In this document: one piece after another, positions 24,630 to 32,986 of the stretch | Numbering within the stretch: the first letter of the stretch is position 1 | Layout of the letters: every line of letters begins with the position of its first letter | Source: an uncultured Pelagimonas sp. | GTDB lineage: Bacteria > Pseudomonadota > Alphaproteobacteria > Rhodobacterales > Rhodobacteraceae | Direction: 5' to 3' | NCBI GenBank assembly: GCA_947499735.1 | Contig: CANMPP010000010.1 | Span: forward strand, 1 to 41,237 | Length of the DNA stretch: 41,237 bases | Position numbers and translations under genes: made by a program | The notes under the pieces: generated by a model | Database searches by the model: none | The model's input: the letters and a program-made list of their open reading frames with translations, nothing else | What the model was told of the DNA's origin: nothing

Positions 24630-25391
24630 TCACACTTTGTAGCCAGCAATCGACAATCCCGCCCTTGCAACGCCTGCACGAATTGCCATTGCAAGATCGA
24701 CGCTACCGGGGGTGTCACTGTGCACGAGCACAGAGTCAAATTCGCACGGTACTTCACGCCCATCCAGCAAAGTCAGCTTTCCACTGGCGAGTGTATTTGC
24801 AACACGGTCTTCAACGCTTTTTAGGTCTTTGATCAAGGCGCCCTTCGTGCCGCGCGGAGCAAGCTTTCCGGCCTCCACATAGCCGCGGTCCGCCAAAAAT
24901 GATCTGATTACAGGAACATTTGCATCCTCTGCCGCGAATGCCGCTTGTGTGTTTGGAAGGCCCACAAAATGCAATGTAGGATCAAAAGATTTCATCGCCC
25001 CGATAAGAGTACGCGCAACGTCGGCATCGCCAAATGACAGGTTGCCCAAAGCGCCATGAAAGTTCGCATGGGTGAGTTTTTGCCCCTTGTGCGCTGCAAT
25101 CGCGCTGAGTGCGCCCAGCTGTGCAATCGTCTCAAGTTCTAGTTCTTTCAGCGACATGCTTAGCGCGCGTCGACCAAATCCACTTCGATCTGGATACCCC
25201 ACATGCCCTCCAATCCGAACGTTGTGAGTGGCTGCAAAGCCTATCGTACGCTCCATCACCACGGGATCCCCCGCATGAGCACCGCTCGCGATGTTTGCCG
25301 ATGTGATCAAGGGCATAAGGGTTTCGTCTGGCGCGATTTCGTAGGGGCCAAAACCTTCACCCAAATCGGAATTTACATCAATCGTTCTCAC
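24630..25391 (-). CDS. pxpA: 5-oxoprolinase subunit PxpA (LamB/YcsF family), divergent
   Basis: This 253-residue LamB/YcsF-family protein, normal length, has the blocks IDVNSDLGEGFGPY, ANIASGAHAGDP, GYPDRSGFGRR, FLADRGYVEAGKLAPRG and VLVHSDTPGSV. PxpA, with PxpB and PxpC, opens 5-oxoproline to glutamate using ATP. Compared with E. coli PxpA, as I recall it, several conserved spots differ: NADLGEG is NSDLGEG, ACGFHAGD is ASGAHAGD, KPHGxLYN is NFHGALGN and HGD is HSD. The His residues are kept. That may mean a changed substrate. It lies 10 bases after pxpC, at the end of the pxpB-pxpC-pxpA run. Confidence 0.88.
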   Translation of the reverse strand: MRTIDVNSDLGEGFGPYEIAPDETLMPLITSANIASGAHAGDPVVMERTIGFAATHNVRIGGHVGYPDRSGFGRRALSMSLKELELETIAQLGALSAIAAHKGQKLTHANFHGALGNLSFGDADVARTLIGAMKSFDPTLHFVGLPNTQAAFAAEDANVPVIRSFLADRGYVEAGKLAPRGTKGALIKDLKSVEDRVANTLASGKLTLLDGREVPCEFDSVLVHSDTPGSVDLAMAIRAGVARAGLSIAGYKV

Positions 25392-25401
25392 TATTGTCTC
25401 C

Positions 25402-26373
25402 CTAGGCGATGTTGCGTACGCCGTTCATGATGTTTCGTACGCGGTCCGATTGGGCATTTTGAGTACGCAGCGCGATCTTTGCTTCGTCGATACTACAAGG
25501 TGTAAACCGGATTGACTTGCCTATCGGAACTTGTGCGAGCACCGACATGTCAGCCTCGATGACTTTACCAAGTTTCGGATATCCTCCGGCCGTATTTGCG
25601 TCTCTCATCTGCACGACGGGCTGCCCTGAAGGCGGTAACTGAATTGTACCGGGCAAAATGCCATGCGATAGCATTTCTTTGTGGACTTTTGGGCAAATTT
25701 GAACGCCGTTCAGACGGTAGCCTACCCGGTTGCTATCGGGGCTGATGGCCCATTCCTCGTCCAAGAATTTTCTTTGATTGGCCGTATTCAGGTCTTCCCA
25801 CTCGCGCGCGGGGATGAACCGCAGCGTAGGGCACACGGTAAAGTCCCTGAATAGGTCAGGGAACTCACGCGGGCTAAGGCCTTTTGGGCGCATTTCACGG
25901 CCTTTGTACGCCGCCCCAACATCCAAGACATCGCCCGCTTTTAACAAACGCCCAGACAAACCACCAAAGCCCCCCTTAAGATCGGTAGACTTTGATCCAA
26001 GAACAGTCGGCACATCGATACCACCTGCAACACACAGATAACTGCGCATGCCAGACGCGCATGGTCCGACGCTCAACCGCTGTCCTTTTGGCAAGGTCTG
26101 CGCCCACCATCGATGTATCGGTTTCCCGTCAATCTTCGCTTGGATTGGTGACCCGCCAATACAGATTTCGATGTCGCGAGTGGCCTCGACTTCAAACCCG
26201 CCAAAGGTAAACTCAACAGCGGCAGCGGTATCAGGGTTGCCAATGGCCGCATTGCCGATCTTCAACGCCAAGGCATCCATCGCGCCACAGCGCCCTACAC
26301 CATCCGATAGGTAACCAAACCGCCCAGTGTCTTGAACACTCGCGTAAAAGCCGGGCTTCAATATCCTGATCAT
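25402..26373 (-). CDS. pxpC: 5-oxoprolinase subunit PxpC (KipA / carboxyltransferase AHS2 domain)
   Basis: This 323-residue AHS2-domain protein begins IRILKPGFYASVQDTGRFGY (1-21), followed by GVGRCGAMDALALKIGNAAIGN, YLCVAGGIDVPTVLGSKSTD, DSNRVGYRLNG and the C-terminal PPSGQPVVQMRDANTAGGYP. These are the standard PxpC/KipA signatures. It forms a complex with PxpB in ATP-dependent 5-oxoproline opening. Its ATG overlaps the pxpB stop (ATGA), so the two are translated together. All core motifs look intact. Confidence 0.92.
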   Translation of the reverse strand: MIRILKPGFYASVQDTGRFGYLSDGVGRCGAMDALALKIGNAAIGNPDTAAAVEFTFGGFEVEATRDIEICIGGSPIQAKIDGKPIHRWWAQTLPKGQRLSVGPCASGMRSYLCVAGGIDVPTVLGSKSTDLKGGFGGLSGRLLKAGDVLDVGAAYKGREMRPKGLSPREFPDLFRDFTVCPTLRFIPAREWEDLNTANQRKFLDEEWAISPDSNRVGYRLNGVQICPKVHKEMLSHGILPGTIQLPPSGQPVVQMRDANTAGGYPKLGKVIEADMSVLAQVPIGKSIRFTPCSIDEAKIALRTQNAQSDRVRNIMNGVRNIA

Positions 26374-27017
26374 GCCCCGCCCTCTAGCGCAACGAACCGA
26401 ACCCGATCCCGTGCGGACAACAGCGAGGGCTGCTTCCGGTTCTCATCAAAAAGCTCAATCTCGGTGTGCCCTAATATATGCCATCCAGATGGTGACGTCC
26501 GAGAAATAATACCTGTTTGTCCACCACCGATCGCAACACTCCCTGCTTCGACGCGAACTCTTGGGGATGCGCGGCGTGGGCAGTGCAGCCGTTCATCCAG
26601 TCCACCCAAATAGGGAAATCCTGGCTGGCTTCCGAGTGCGAAAACAATGTACTCTGTGGCAGTGTGTATGCGCACGACTTCTGCGGGGGTGCGCCCTGCA
26701 GCGTGGGCCAAATCAGCGAGATCCTCGCCATTGTAACGAACCGGTATTTCCACGACTGTCTCTGACGGTTCTAACGGTGTAAGAGTTTCCCACAGCCGGA
26801 AAACGTGATCACACACAGCATCATCCGTCGCATCGGGCCCAAGACAGAGCAGCAGACTATGTACGCCAAGGACACAGGCCTGGACCATTCCGAGATCATG
26901 GCAGTGCTGCTCCAAGGCCCAAAATCTTGCCTGCGTCTCTCGCATGAGCGGGCCATCACACTGGAACAACACCGCCTCTTCGCCAAGATGTGACACATGG
27001 AGTGCAGGCTTTGTCAT
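26370..27017 (-). CDS. pxpB: 5-oxoprolinase subunit PxpB (KipI / carboxyltransferase AHS1 domain)
   Basis: This 215-residue AHS1-domain protein has the blocks VVEIPVRYNGEDLADLAHAAGR, FALGSQPGFPYLGGLDERLHCPRRASPRVRVEAGSVAIGGGQ (read in two pieces) and ISRTSPSGWHILGHTEIELFD. The PGFPYLGGLD and SVAIGGGQTGI motifs identify PxpB/KipI. I chose ATG 27017 because the longer frame to 27071 adds 18 residues without family likeness and the GAGAGA upstream of 27017 can serve as a ribosome site. It is the first gene of the oxoprolinase trio, 65 bases downstream of the UspA gene in the same direction. Confidence 0.9.
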   Translation of the reverse strand: MTKPALHVSHLGEEAVLFQCDGPLMRETQARFWALEQHCHDLGMVQACVLGVHSLLLCLGPDATDDAVCDHVFRLWETLTPLEPSETVVEIPVRYNGEDLADLAHAAGRTPAEVVRIHTATEYIVFALGSQPGFPYLGGLDERLHCPRRASPRVRVEAGSVAIGGGQTGIISRTSPSGWHILGHTEIELFDENRKQPSLLSARDRVRFVALEGGA

Positions 27018-27082
27018 TTGGTTCTCTCTTGATTGGCATAGCGTGCGTGGGTCGGTTCGGCCGATCATCATCTTATTTCGGA

Positions 27083-27514
27083 TTATCGGACCACATAAAC
27101 AGAACAGTTTGCATGTCGCACAATACGAGCCGGGTTCGGTCCAAGCATGTAGTGAGACCTATCTGCTTTGTGACTGCCAACCACGATCATAGATGGCTGT
27201 GTTTGATCCGCCAGATTAAGCACCTCTTCATAGGCGCGGCCTGTGGCGACGACGTGGCGCAGTTTTGCATTTGCCTCGGCACCCAAGGCCTCGCGCGCCA
27301 GTGTGTTCAGCAAGTTTTTTGCCTCTTCCAACATATAATCGTGGTGATCCTTTTTGAAGAAACTGCCGACACTGCTCATACCAAAATCAGGGATCACCGC
27401 GATGACATCAAGTTGTTTGCCCAGCAAAGTCGCCATCTCTTGGGCTGCTTTGATGGTTGGGATGTCATCATTTCCATTGCTGACGTCGACTGCGCAAAGA
27501 ATGGGACCGATCAT
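27083..27514 (-). CDS. Universal stress protein (UspA family), TRAP-associated
   Basis: This 143-residue UspA-fold protein begins MIGPILCAVDVSNGNDDIP and has the ATP-binding signature late in the chain as VVGSHKADRSHYMLGPNPARIVRHANCSVYVVR (short pieces VVGSHK and GPNPARIVRHANC). Its start overlaps the stop of the fused TRAP permease by 4 bases. UspA proteins encoded in TRAP operons (TeaD in Halomonas) bind ATP and modulate transporter activity, so the same role is likely here. Confidence 0.9.
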   Translation of the reverse strand: MIGPILCAVDVSNGNDDIPTIKAAQEMATLLGKQLDVIAVIPDFGMSSVGSFFKKDHHDYMLEEAKNLLNTLAREALGAEANAKLRHVVATGRAYEEVLNLADQTQPSMIVVGSHKADRSHYMLGPNPARIVRHANCSVYVVR

Positions 27515-30120
27515 GAGGGAACTCCTTCTCGCGACATGCGCGCGCGTTGCAAGAATGCGATTAAAGCCAAGAACGCCAATGCCGGCAGGAAGACGATTTC
27601 TTTTGCCATTTGATCAGAAGGGGCTTGGACGGACGCGATTTTGACGGGCTCATCGCCGTAGAAATCAAATCCATTAAGGGTGCTGCTAAACGCAGAGCCA
27701 AACGATGGCTCGTCCATATTCACAGCATCACCATCTTCAATAAGCAAGAGACCAAATTCTGCGAGACGACTATCGCTAGACCCTTCGTTGTCAATCGGCA
27801 AAACCAATGTTGTCTGTTTGGTCTCACCCGTATCGTAGTCCGGACCAGATACGACGAGACGCAGCTCTTCGCCAACAGCAGCATTGCCAAGCGCTTGGGT
27901 GAAAGCGGCCGGTTCGATTGCTTCGAAAGGTGGCTGAATGCGGTTCATCACAAAGTCGGGGCGGAACAAGACGAATGCGACCAGCACGAGCGCGACGCTT
28001 TCATAAATGTGGCTCTTTGTGAGGAACCACCCCATTGTACCGGCGGTAAACACAAGGATGGCAATGGACGCCGTGACGAAGACCACGAGGCCCTGCCACC
28101 ACGTGACATCAATAAGCAGCAAGTCAGTGTTAAAGATAAAAACAAATGGCAATGCCACTGTGCGCAAGCTGTAGAAAAAGGCAACGAAACCGGTTTTGAT
28201 CGCGTCACCGCCAGAAACAGCAGCAGCGGCAAAACTGGCAAGGCCCACAGGCGGCGTCACATCGGCCATAATACCGAAGTAGAACACAAACAAGTGGACC
28301 GCAATGAGAGGTACGATAAGGCCCGACTGGGCCCCAAGCTCTACCACGACGCCAGCCATCAAAGATGACACCACGATGTAGTTTGCCGTCGTAGGCAGAC
28401 CCATGCCCAGGATGAGGGACAGAAGTCCAACCATCACCAGCATCAGAATCAAGTTGCCTCCAGACAGAAACTCAACCAAATCTGCCATCACTTGACCAAC
28501 TCCCGTAAGAGTGACCGTGCCCACAATCACGCCGGCCGTAGCGGTGGCAAGGCCGATGCCGATCATATTGCGCGCCCCATCAATGAGACCATGCGTCAGA
28601 TCCACAACGCCTTCTTTAAAGGCATTGGCCGTGTCATTTTCGCCGCGGAAAATTGCCTTGAGGGGACGCTGAGTGAGCAAGATCACAAACAAAAGCATGG
28701 TCGCCCAGAACGCAGACAAGCCCGGGGATTTTTGCTCAATCATCAAAAAATAAACCAGTACGATGATTGGCAAAAGGTAGTAAAGACCGGCTTTGTAGAT
28801 CTCAGCCACAATCGGTAGCTCAACGGTCTTCGCATTGGGATCATCAGCCTCCAAATCAGGCACACCGGACGCAAGACACAAAAGCCCAACATAGGCTGCG
28901 AAGATCAACAGAGCTATGACAGGTGCAGACATTGATGGCACCAAAGATGTCACCAGTTTCACGGGATATTGCACACCATAGCAAATCGCCGCAAAGCCAG
29001 CAAAGAACGCAGCCATACCGCCAATGGTTTTGCCCATGGACACCACGCGATTGCCAAGGGTTGGCATGTTGTTTTTCACAGCTTCGAGGTGAACGATATA
29101 CACCAGTGCGATGTAAGAAATCGCCGCTGGCAAGAACGCATGAGTGATCACTTCAACATAGGAAATGCCCACGTATTCCACCATCAAGAACGCCGCGGCG
29201 CCCATCACAGGCGGCATGATTTGACCGTTTACAGAAGACGCCACTTCAACCGCGCCCGCTTTTTCGGATGAGAAGCCAACACGTTTCATAAGTGGGATCG
29301 TGAACGTGCCAGTGGTCACGACGTTCGCAATGGAAGAGCCAGAAATGAGACCCGTTGCAGCAGAACCAACAACAGCCGCCTTTGCTGGACCTCCGCGCAA
29401 ATGACCAAGCGCGCCGAATGCCATCTTGATGAAATAATTGCCGGCCCCAGCTTTGTCGAGAAGCGCACCGAACAACACAAACAGGAACACGAATTTCGTA
29501 GAAACCCCGAGCGCGATGCCAAAGACTCCTTCGGAGGTGATCCACATGTGGCTCATGGCTTTTTTAAGAGAGGCCCCTTTCCAACGGATCACATCAGGGA
29601 TGATTTCTGACGATCCAAAGAACACATAGGCAAGAAAAACAGTCGCGATGATGGCCATAGCAGGGCCGAGCGCGCGCCGCGCACCTTCAAACAAGATAAG
29701 CAAGCCGGCCAGCGCGAACCATTTATCGACGTCATCGGCAAGGCCACCTGCCGCTACAATTTTTTGGTAGAAAAAGAAACCATACAGGGCGATGAACGCG
29801 CCGAATAGACCCAAGAACCAGTCGGCTATTGGAATGTAATTGCGAGGGCTGGCTTTGAAGGCGGGATAGGCCATGAAGGCAAGAAACACCGCAAAGGCCA
29901 AGTGAACTTGGCGTGAGTTGTTGATGATATCACCGGGCAGAATGTAATTTGCGAGTGGCGAAGCAAGTAAGACCTGAAAGAGTGACCACACGACCGCGAC
30001 GATAGAGATAAACATGCCCACAGAACCTGCGGGATTGCGCGCGCCTGCATCAGACGATGCGACAAGCTCTTGCAGCTCCTCTTCGGTTAATGGTCGGTTC
30101 TCCGTCGATTTATCTACCAT
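27511..30120 (-). CDS. TRAP transporter fused 4TM/12TM permease (TAXI type)
   Basis: This 869-residue protein joins the small (DctQ-like) and large (DctM-like) permease parts, as usual for TAXI-TRAP systems. Family blocks include GALLDKAGAGNYFIKMAFGALGHLRGGPAKAAVVGSA (in part), SGSSIANVVTTGTFTIPLMK, GQIMPPVMGAAAFLM, GMGLPTTANYIVVSSL and MADVTPPVGLASFAAAAVSG. A C-terminal extension of about 150 residues after the last core helix looks extracytoplasmic and soluble, then a final helix. I prefer ATG 30120, with AGAGAG 6 bases upstream, over 30144. It pairs with the TAXI receptor encoded upstream. Confidence 0.9.
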   Translation of the reverse strand: MVDKSTENRPLTEEELQELVASSDAGARNPAGSVGMFISIVAVVWSLFQVLLASPLANYILPGDIINNSRQVHLAFAVFLAFMAYPAFKASPRNYIPIADWFLGLFGAFIALYGFFFYQKIVAAGGLADDVDKWFALAGLLILFEGARRALGPAMAIIATVFLAYVFFGSSEIIPDVIRWKGASLKKAMSHMWITSEGVFGIALGVSTKFVFLFVLFGALLDKAGAGNYFIKMAFGALGHLRGGPAKAAVVGSAATGLISGSSIANVVTTGTFTIPLMKRVGFSSEKAGAVEVASSVNGQIMPPVMGAAAFLMVEYVGISYVEVITHAFLPAAISYIALVYIVHLEAVKNNMPTLGNRVVSMGKTIGGMAAFFAGFAAICYGVQYPVKLVTSLVPSMSAPVIALLIFAAYVGLLCLASGVPDLEADDPNAKTVELPIVAEIYKAGLYYLLPIIVLVYFLMIEQKSPGLSAFWATMLLFVILLTQRPLKAIFRGENDTANAFKEGVVDLTHGLIDGARNMIGIGLATATAGVIVGTVTLTGVGQVMADLVEFLSGGNLILMLVMVGLLSLILGMGLPTTANYIVVSSLMAGVVVELGAQSGLIVPLIAVHLFVFYFGIMADVTPPVGLASFAAAAVSGGDAIKTGFVAFFYSLRTVALPFVFIFNTDLLLIDVTWWQGLVVFVTASIAILVFTAGTMGWFLTKSHIYESVALVLVAFVLFRPDFVMNRIQPPFEAIEPAAFTQALGNAAVGEELRLVVSGPDYDTGETKQTTLVLPIDNEGSSDSRLAEFGLLLIEDGDAVNMDEPSFGSAFSSTLNGFDFYGDEPVKIASVQAPSDQMAKEIVFLPALAFLALIAFLQRARMSREGVPS

Positions 30121-30170
30121 GGCTGTCTCTCTTACCTCGCGCATTTTTCCACGCTATCAAAACAAAACGA

Positions 30171-30190
30171 AGGGGCACCGAAGTGCCCCT
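30171..30190 (-). terminator. Hairpin with UUCG tetraloop between TAXI receptor and TRAP permease
   Basis: Read on the minus strand, AGGGGCAC-TTCG-GTGCCCCT forms a perfect 8-base-pair stem closed by a C(UUCG)G tetraloop, followed by a T-rich tract (TTCGTTTTGTTTT). It lies 22 bases after the receptor stop. This is a good intrinsic terminator or attenuator that would limit permease expression relative to the receptor. Confidence 0.8.
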
Positions 30191-30211
30191 CCTAGAAACG
30201 TAAGGTTTGAG

Positions 30212-31180
30212 TTAGTCGATCAGACCGGCTTCTTTGTAGTACTTCTCGGCGCCAGCGTGCAGCGGCGCAGACAGGCCAGCAGTTGCCATTGCCTTTGGAT
30301 CAAGATTGGCAAAAGCAGGGTGCAACTTGCGGAAGTCTTCGATGTTTTCAAAGACGGCTTTCACGATGGTATAAACCGCCTCTTCTGATACGTCCGTGGA
30401 AGAAACGAATGTCGCACCAACGCCGAATGTCGACACGTCTGCGTCACTCCCGCGATACATGCCACCCGGAATTGTAGCCGTACGGTAGAACGGATTGTCC
30501 GCAATCAGGCCGTCAACCTCAGCGCCATCAACGGTTACAAGAACGGAATCACATGCGGTTGTTGCTTCTTGGATCGTGCCAGAAGGGTGGCCAACGGTTA
30601 CAACCATCGCATCGATTTGGTTGTCACAAAGGGCTGCGGATTGCTCGGCGACTTTCATTTCAGTTGCCAAAGCGAACGCGTCTTGACCCCAACCTTTGGC
30701 TGTCATCAAGGTTTCCATCGTGCCGCGCTGGCCGGACCCTGGGTTGCCGATGTTTACACGCTTGCCTTTTAGGTCATCAAAGTTGGTGATACCTGCGTCT
30801 GCACGGGCAACAACGGTGAATGGCTCTGGATGCACAGAAAAGACTGCGCGAAGGCCTTCGAACGCACCGGCCTCTTCAAAGCGCGAAGTACCGTGAAACG
30901 CGTGGTGTTGCCAATCGGATTGCGCCACACCGAACTCCAATTCGCCTTCGCGGATCGTGTTGATGTTGTAGACAGAACCACCCGTGGACTCGACTGAGCA
31001 ACGAATGCCGTGCTCTTTGCGATCTTTGTTTACAAGACGACAGATCGCGCCACCAGTAGGATAGTAAACGCCTGTGACACCACCAGTACCGATTGTGATG
31101 AATTCCTCCGCGAACGCAGCTGGCGCTAGAAATGTTGTAAGCGCCACCGCTGTAATTGAAGATTTTAGTTTGGATTGCAT
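30212..31180 (-). CDS. TAXI-family TRAP transporter solute receptor
   Basis: This 322-residue periplasmic protein has a signal peptide (MQSKLKSSITAVALTTFLAP, cleavage at AFA-EE). TAXI signatures are ITIGTGGVTGVYYPTGGAIC, GGSVYNINTIREGELEFGVAQSDW (in part), FDDLKGKRVNIGNPGSGQRG and YTIVKAVFENIEDFRKLHP. TAXI receptors often bind glutamate or other amino-acid-like acids. Two Cys pairs may form disulfides. An AGGG ribosome site lies before ATG 31180. The adjoining fused permease, UspA and PxpBCA genes suggest uptake of pyroglutamate or a similar cyclic amide; this is inference. Confidence 0.92.
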   Translation of the reverse strand: MQSKLKSSITAVALTTFLAPAAFAEEFITIGTGGVTGVYYPTGGAICRLVNKDRKEHGIRCSVESTGGSVYNINTIREGELEFGVAQSDWQHHAFHGTSRFEEAGAFEGLRAVFSVHPEPFTVVARADAGITNFDDLKGKRVNIGNPGSGQRGTMETLMTAKGWGQDAFALATEMKVAEQSAALCDNQIDAMVVTVGHPSGTIQEATTACDSVLVTVDGAEVDGLIADNPFYRTATIPGGMYRGSDADVSTFGVGATFVSSTDVSEEAVYTIVKAVFENIEDFRKLHPAFANLDPKAMATAGLSAPLHAGAEKYYKEAGLID

Positions 31181-31211
31181 CCCTGAACTCCCGGTTCTGT
31201 CAAATTTTAAT

Positions 31212-31231
31212 TATCTGGTCTGTGCCAGATA
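31212..31231. promoter_or_regulatory. Inverted repeat upstream of the TAXI receptor gene
   Basis: TATCTGG and CCAGATA form perfect 7-base arms around TCTGTG, 31 bases upstream of the receptor start, and a third TATCTGG follows at 31230-31236, overlapping the repeat. This is a strong operator candidate for the LysR regulator at 32987 or another factor. The rest of 31181-31502, between the receptor start and the aminotransferase stop, holds no gene that I can see. Confidence 0.45.
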
Positions 31232-31502
31232 TCTGGGCGAACCTCGTTGCGTCATATTTTTATGAGGCAACAAACCCAACCATCGGCAATTTACCACTAT
31301 GCTGCCCCAATTGATTAACGAGATTTTGGACTTTCGATACATTCCATATGGGACTTGACTAGACGTGAATTCATTCTCAACTGAGCGCGGTGAGGAATGA
31401 TACAACAAGGATCGCCACCAAGCGATACAAGAGCGAAACAACACAGACGCTAGCGGGAAGAGGCGCGATCGAAACAGGCCAACTGCTCCTCTGGCGCTAT
31501 AC

Positions 31503-32765
31503 TCACTCCGCCGATTCGCAAATCTGTTGTATAACGGCCAGTGCTTGGGCGACTTCTTGGATCGTATTGTAGTGGCACATTGATAGACGAACACAATCCG
31601 GCAGATCCAAAGGATAAAGAATATTGCCGCTATAGTGATCCGCCTTTCGCATATGGGTCCGAACCCGCTCTTTGTTCAATGTCGCAACAACATCCGCCGA
31701 CGCAACACCATCAATGACAAAGGACACTGTTCCCTCTCGATGCTGATTGTCCGCACCCCCAAGGATCGTTATCCGGTCCATATCTCGAAGCCCCATGAGG
31801 TTCCCAGTCCCGTTGATCAGGGAATCTGTCAAAGTCATCTCATAACTTTTGATCGCGGCCCCAGCCGCCTCTAGACGTTTTCGTGGAGCAGCCTCGTCTG
31901 AAACTTCACCACCGAGCCAATCAAAATATGCGATAACGTCAGAAATCGCGGCAAAAGCACCCGTATCGCGCGTACCCAACTCCCAGTTGCGGATCGGCCC
32001 GCCGGTCAATGCCTCATGGGGAAATGACGTCAGTTTATCTGAGATCCACGCGACCCCATATCCATGGCGCGAGAACATTTTGTACGGCGAAATAGCATAT
32101 CCATCAATGTCATATGCCGCCAAATCGACCTGTCCATGGGCCACATGCTGGATACCATCAACAATGATAATACAGTCGGGCGACACGGCGCGGATGGCCG
32201 CTGCAATCGCGGCAACATCGACACCGATCCCTGTAACGGGGGAGGCGTGCAAAATTGTTGCGACCGCGACGTCTGGGGTCATCTGCGCGGCGTAATGTGA
32301 AGCGGTTACTGTGCCTTCGGCATCGTCATGCGCAATGCTCACATAGTCCAGACCCGTGGCGCCAGCCCAATGCTGCGCCGCACTGCGGCTCGATGGATGC
32401 TCAAGTGAACTTCCAATGACCTTTGCGTCCTTTGGCGCATTCAGACATGCCGCCCTGATCATCCGAAACAAGAGCTCTGTACCGGTCTCGCCAAGAATAA
32501 ATTGACCAGAGTGGGCATTCATGAACACAGCCAAGTCGGTACGCGCTTTTTCAATCGTAGCTTCCAGCGCTTTGGCCGCTGGGTTGTCGCGACCTTGATT
32601 GTCGGGAATACCCGCATATTTCGCTGACGTCTCGATCACAGTCTTCAAGGTCAGGGCCCCACCACCGTTCTCAAAATACACCCGCGGCCCTTCGATCGGG
32701 CACGTCTCGACATTTGCGAAACGATTACGGATTTCATGGATAAGAGATTGGTTATCTTGGATCAT
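31503..32765 (-). CDS. Class V aminotransferase-like PLP enzyme (cysteine-desulfurase-like fold)
   Basis: This 420-residue fold-type I PLP enzyme has VYFENGGGALTLKTV (29-43), FILGETGTELLFRMI (89-103), SSLEHPSSRSAAQHW, IIVDGIQHVAHGQVDLAAYD (Asp203 and His207 face the cofactor) and SPYKMFSRHGYGVAWIS with Lys229 as the PLP anchor. GTVSFVIDGV and DCVRLSMCHYNT close the fold. It belongs to the class V group that includes cysteine desulfurases and isopenicillin-N-epimerase-like enzymes; the exact reaction is unknown. ATG 32765 has GGAAG 7 bases upstream. It probably heads the TAXI-pxp cluster under control of the LysR regulator 222 bases upstream. Confidence 0.88.
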   Translation of the reverse strand: MIQDNQSLIHEIRNRFANVETCPIEGPRVYFENGGGALTLKTVIETSAKYAGIPDNQGRDNPAAKALEATIEKARTDLAVFMNAHSGQFILGETGTELLFRMIRAACLNAPKDAKVIGSSLEHPSSRSAAQHWAGATGLDYVSIAHDDAEGTVTASHYAAQMTPDVAVATILHASPVTGIGVDVAAIAAAIRAVSPDCIIIVDGIQHVAHGQVDLAAYDIDGYAISPYKMFSRHGYGVAWISDKLTSFPHEALTGGPIRNWELGTRDTGAFAAISDVIAYFDWLGGEVSDEAAPRKRLEAAGAAIKSYEMTLTDSLINGTGNLMGLRDMDRITILGGADNQHREGTVSFVIDGVASADVVATLNKERVRTHMRKADHYSGNILYPLDLPDCVRLSMCHYNTIQEVAQALAVIQQICESAE

Positions 32766-32986
32766 GGTGTCTTCCGTATAGAGATATAGGGCCGGGCGAC
32801 CGGCCGCCGCAGACAAAGGTCAGCAGCCAGATTCAACGAACACTTCTCTTGTATGCGAAGGTACGTTTTTCAGTACGAATATCTCTGATCCAAAGTGATA
32901 CATAAAACGACTAATAATCAGGAAGGCATATCGAAAAAAGGAATGCATGATCAGGATGCCCTCAACACATCCTTATCAAAAGAACG

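Noticed and set aside
27610-28368. 252-residue plus-strand frame opposite the fused TRAP permease
   Set aside because: It is antisense to conserved membrane-helix coding sequence; its charged, low-complexity product has no domain.
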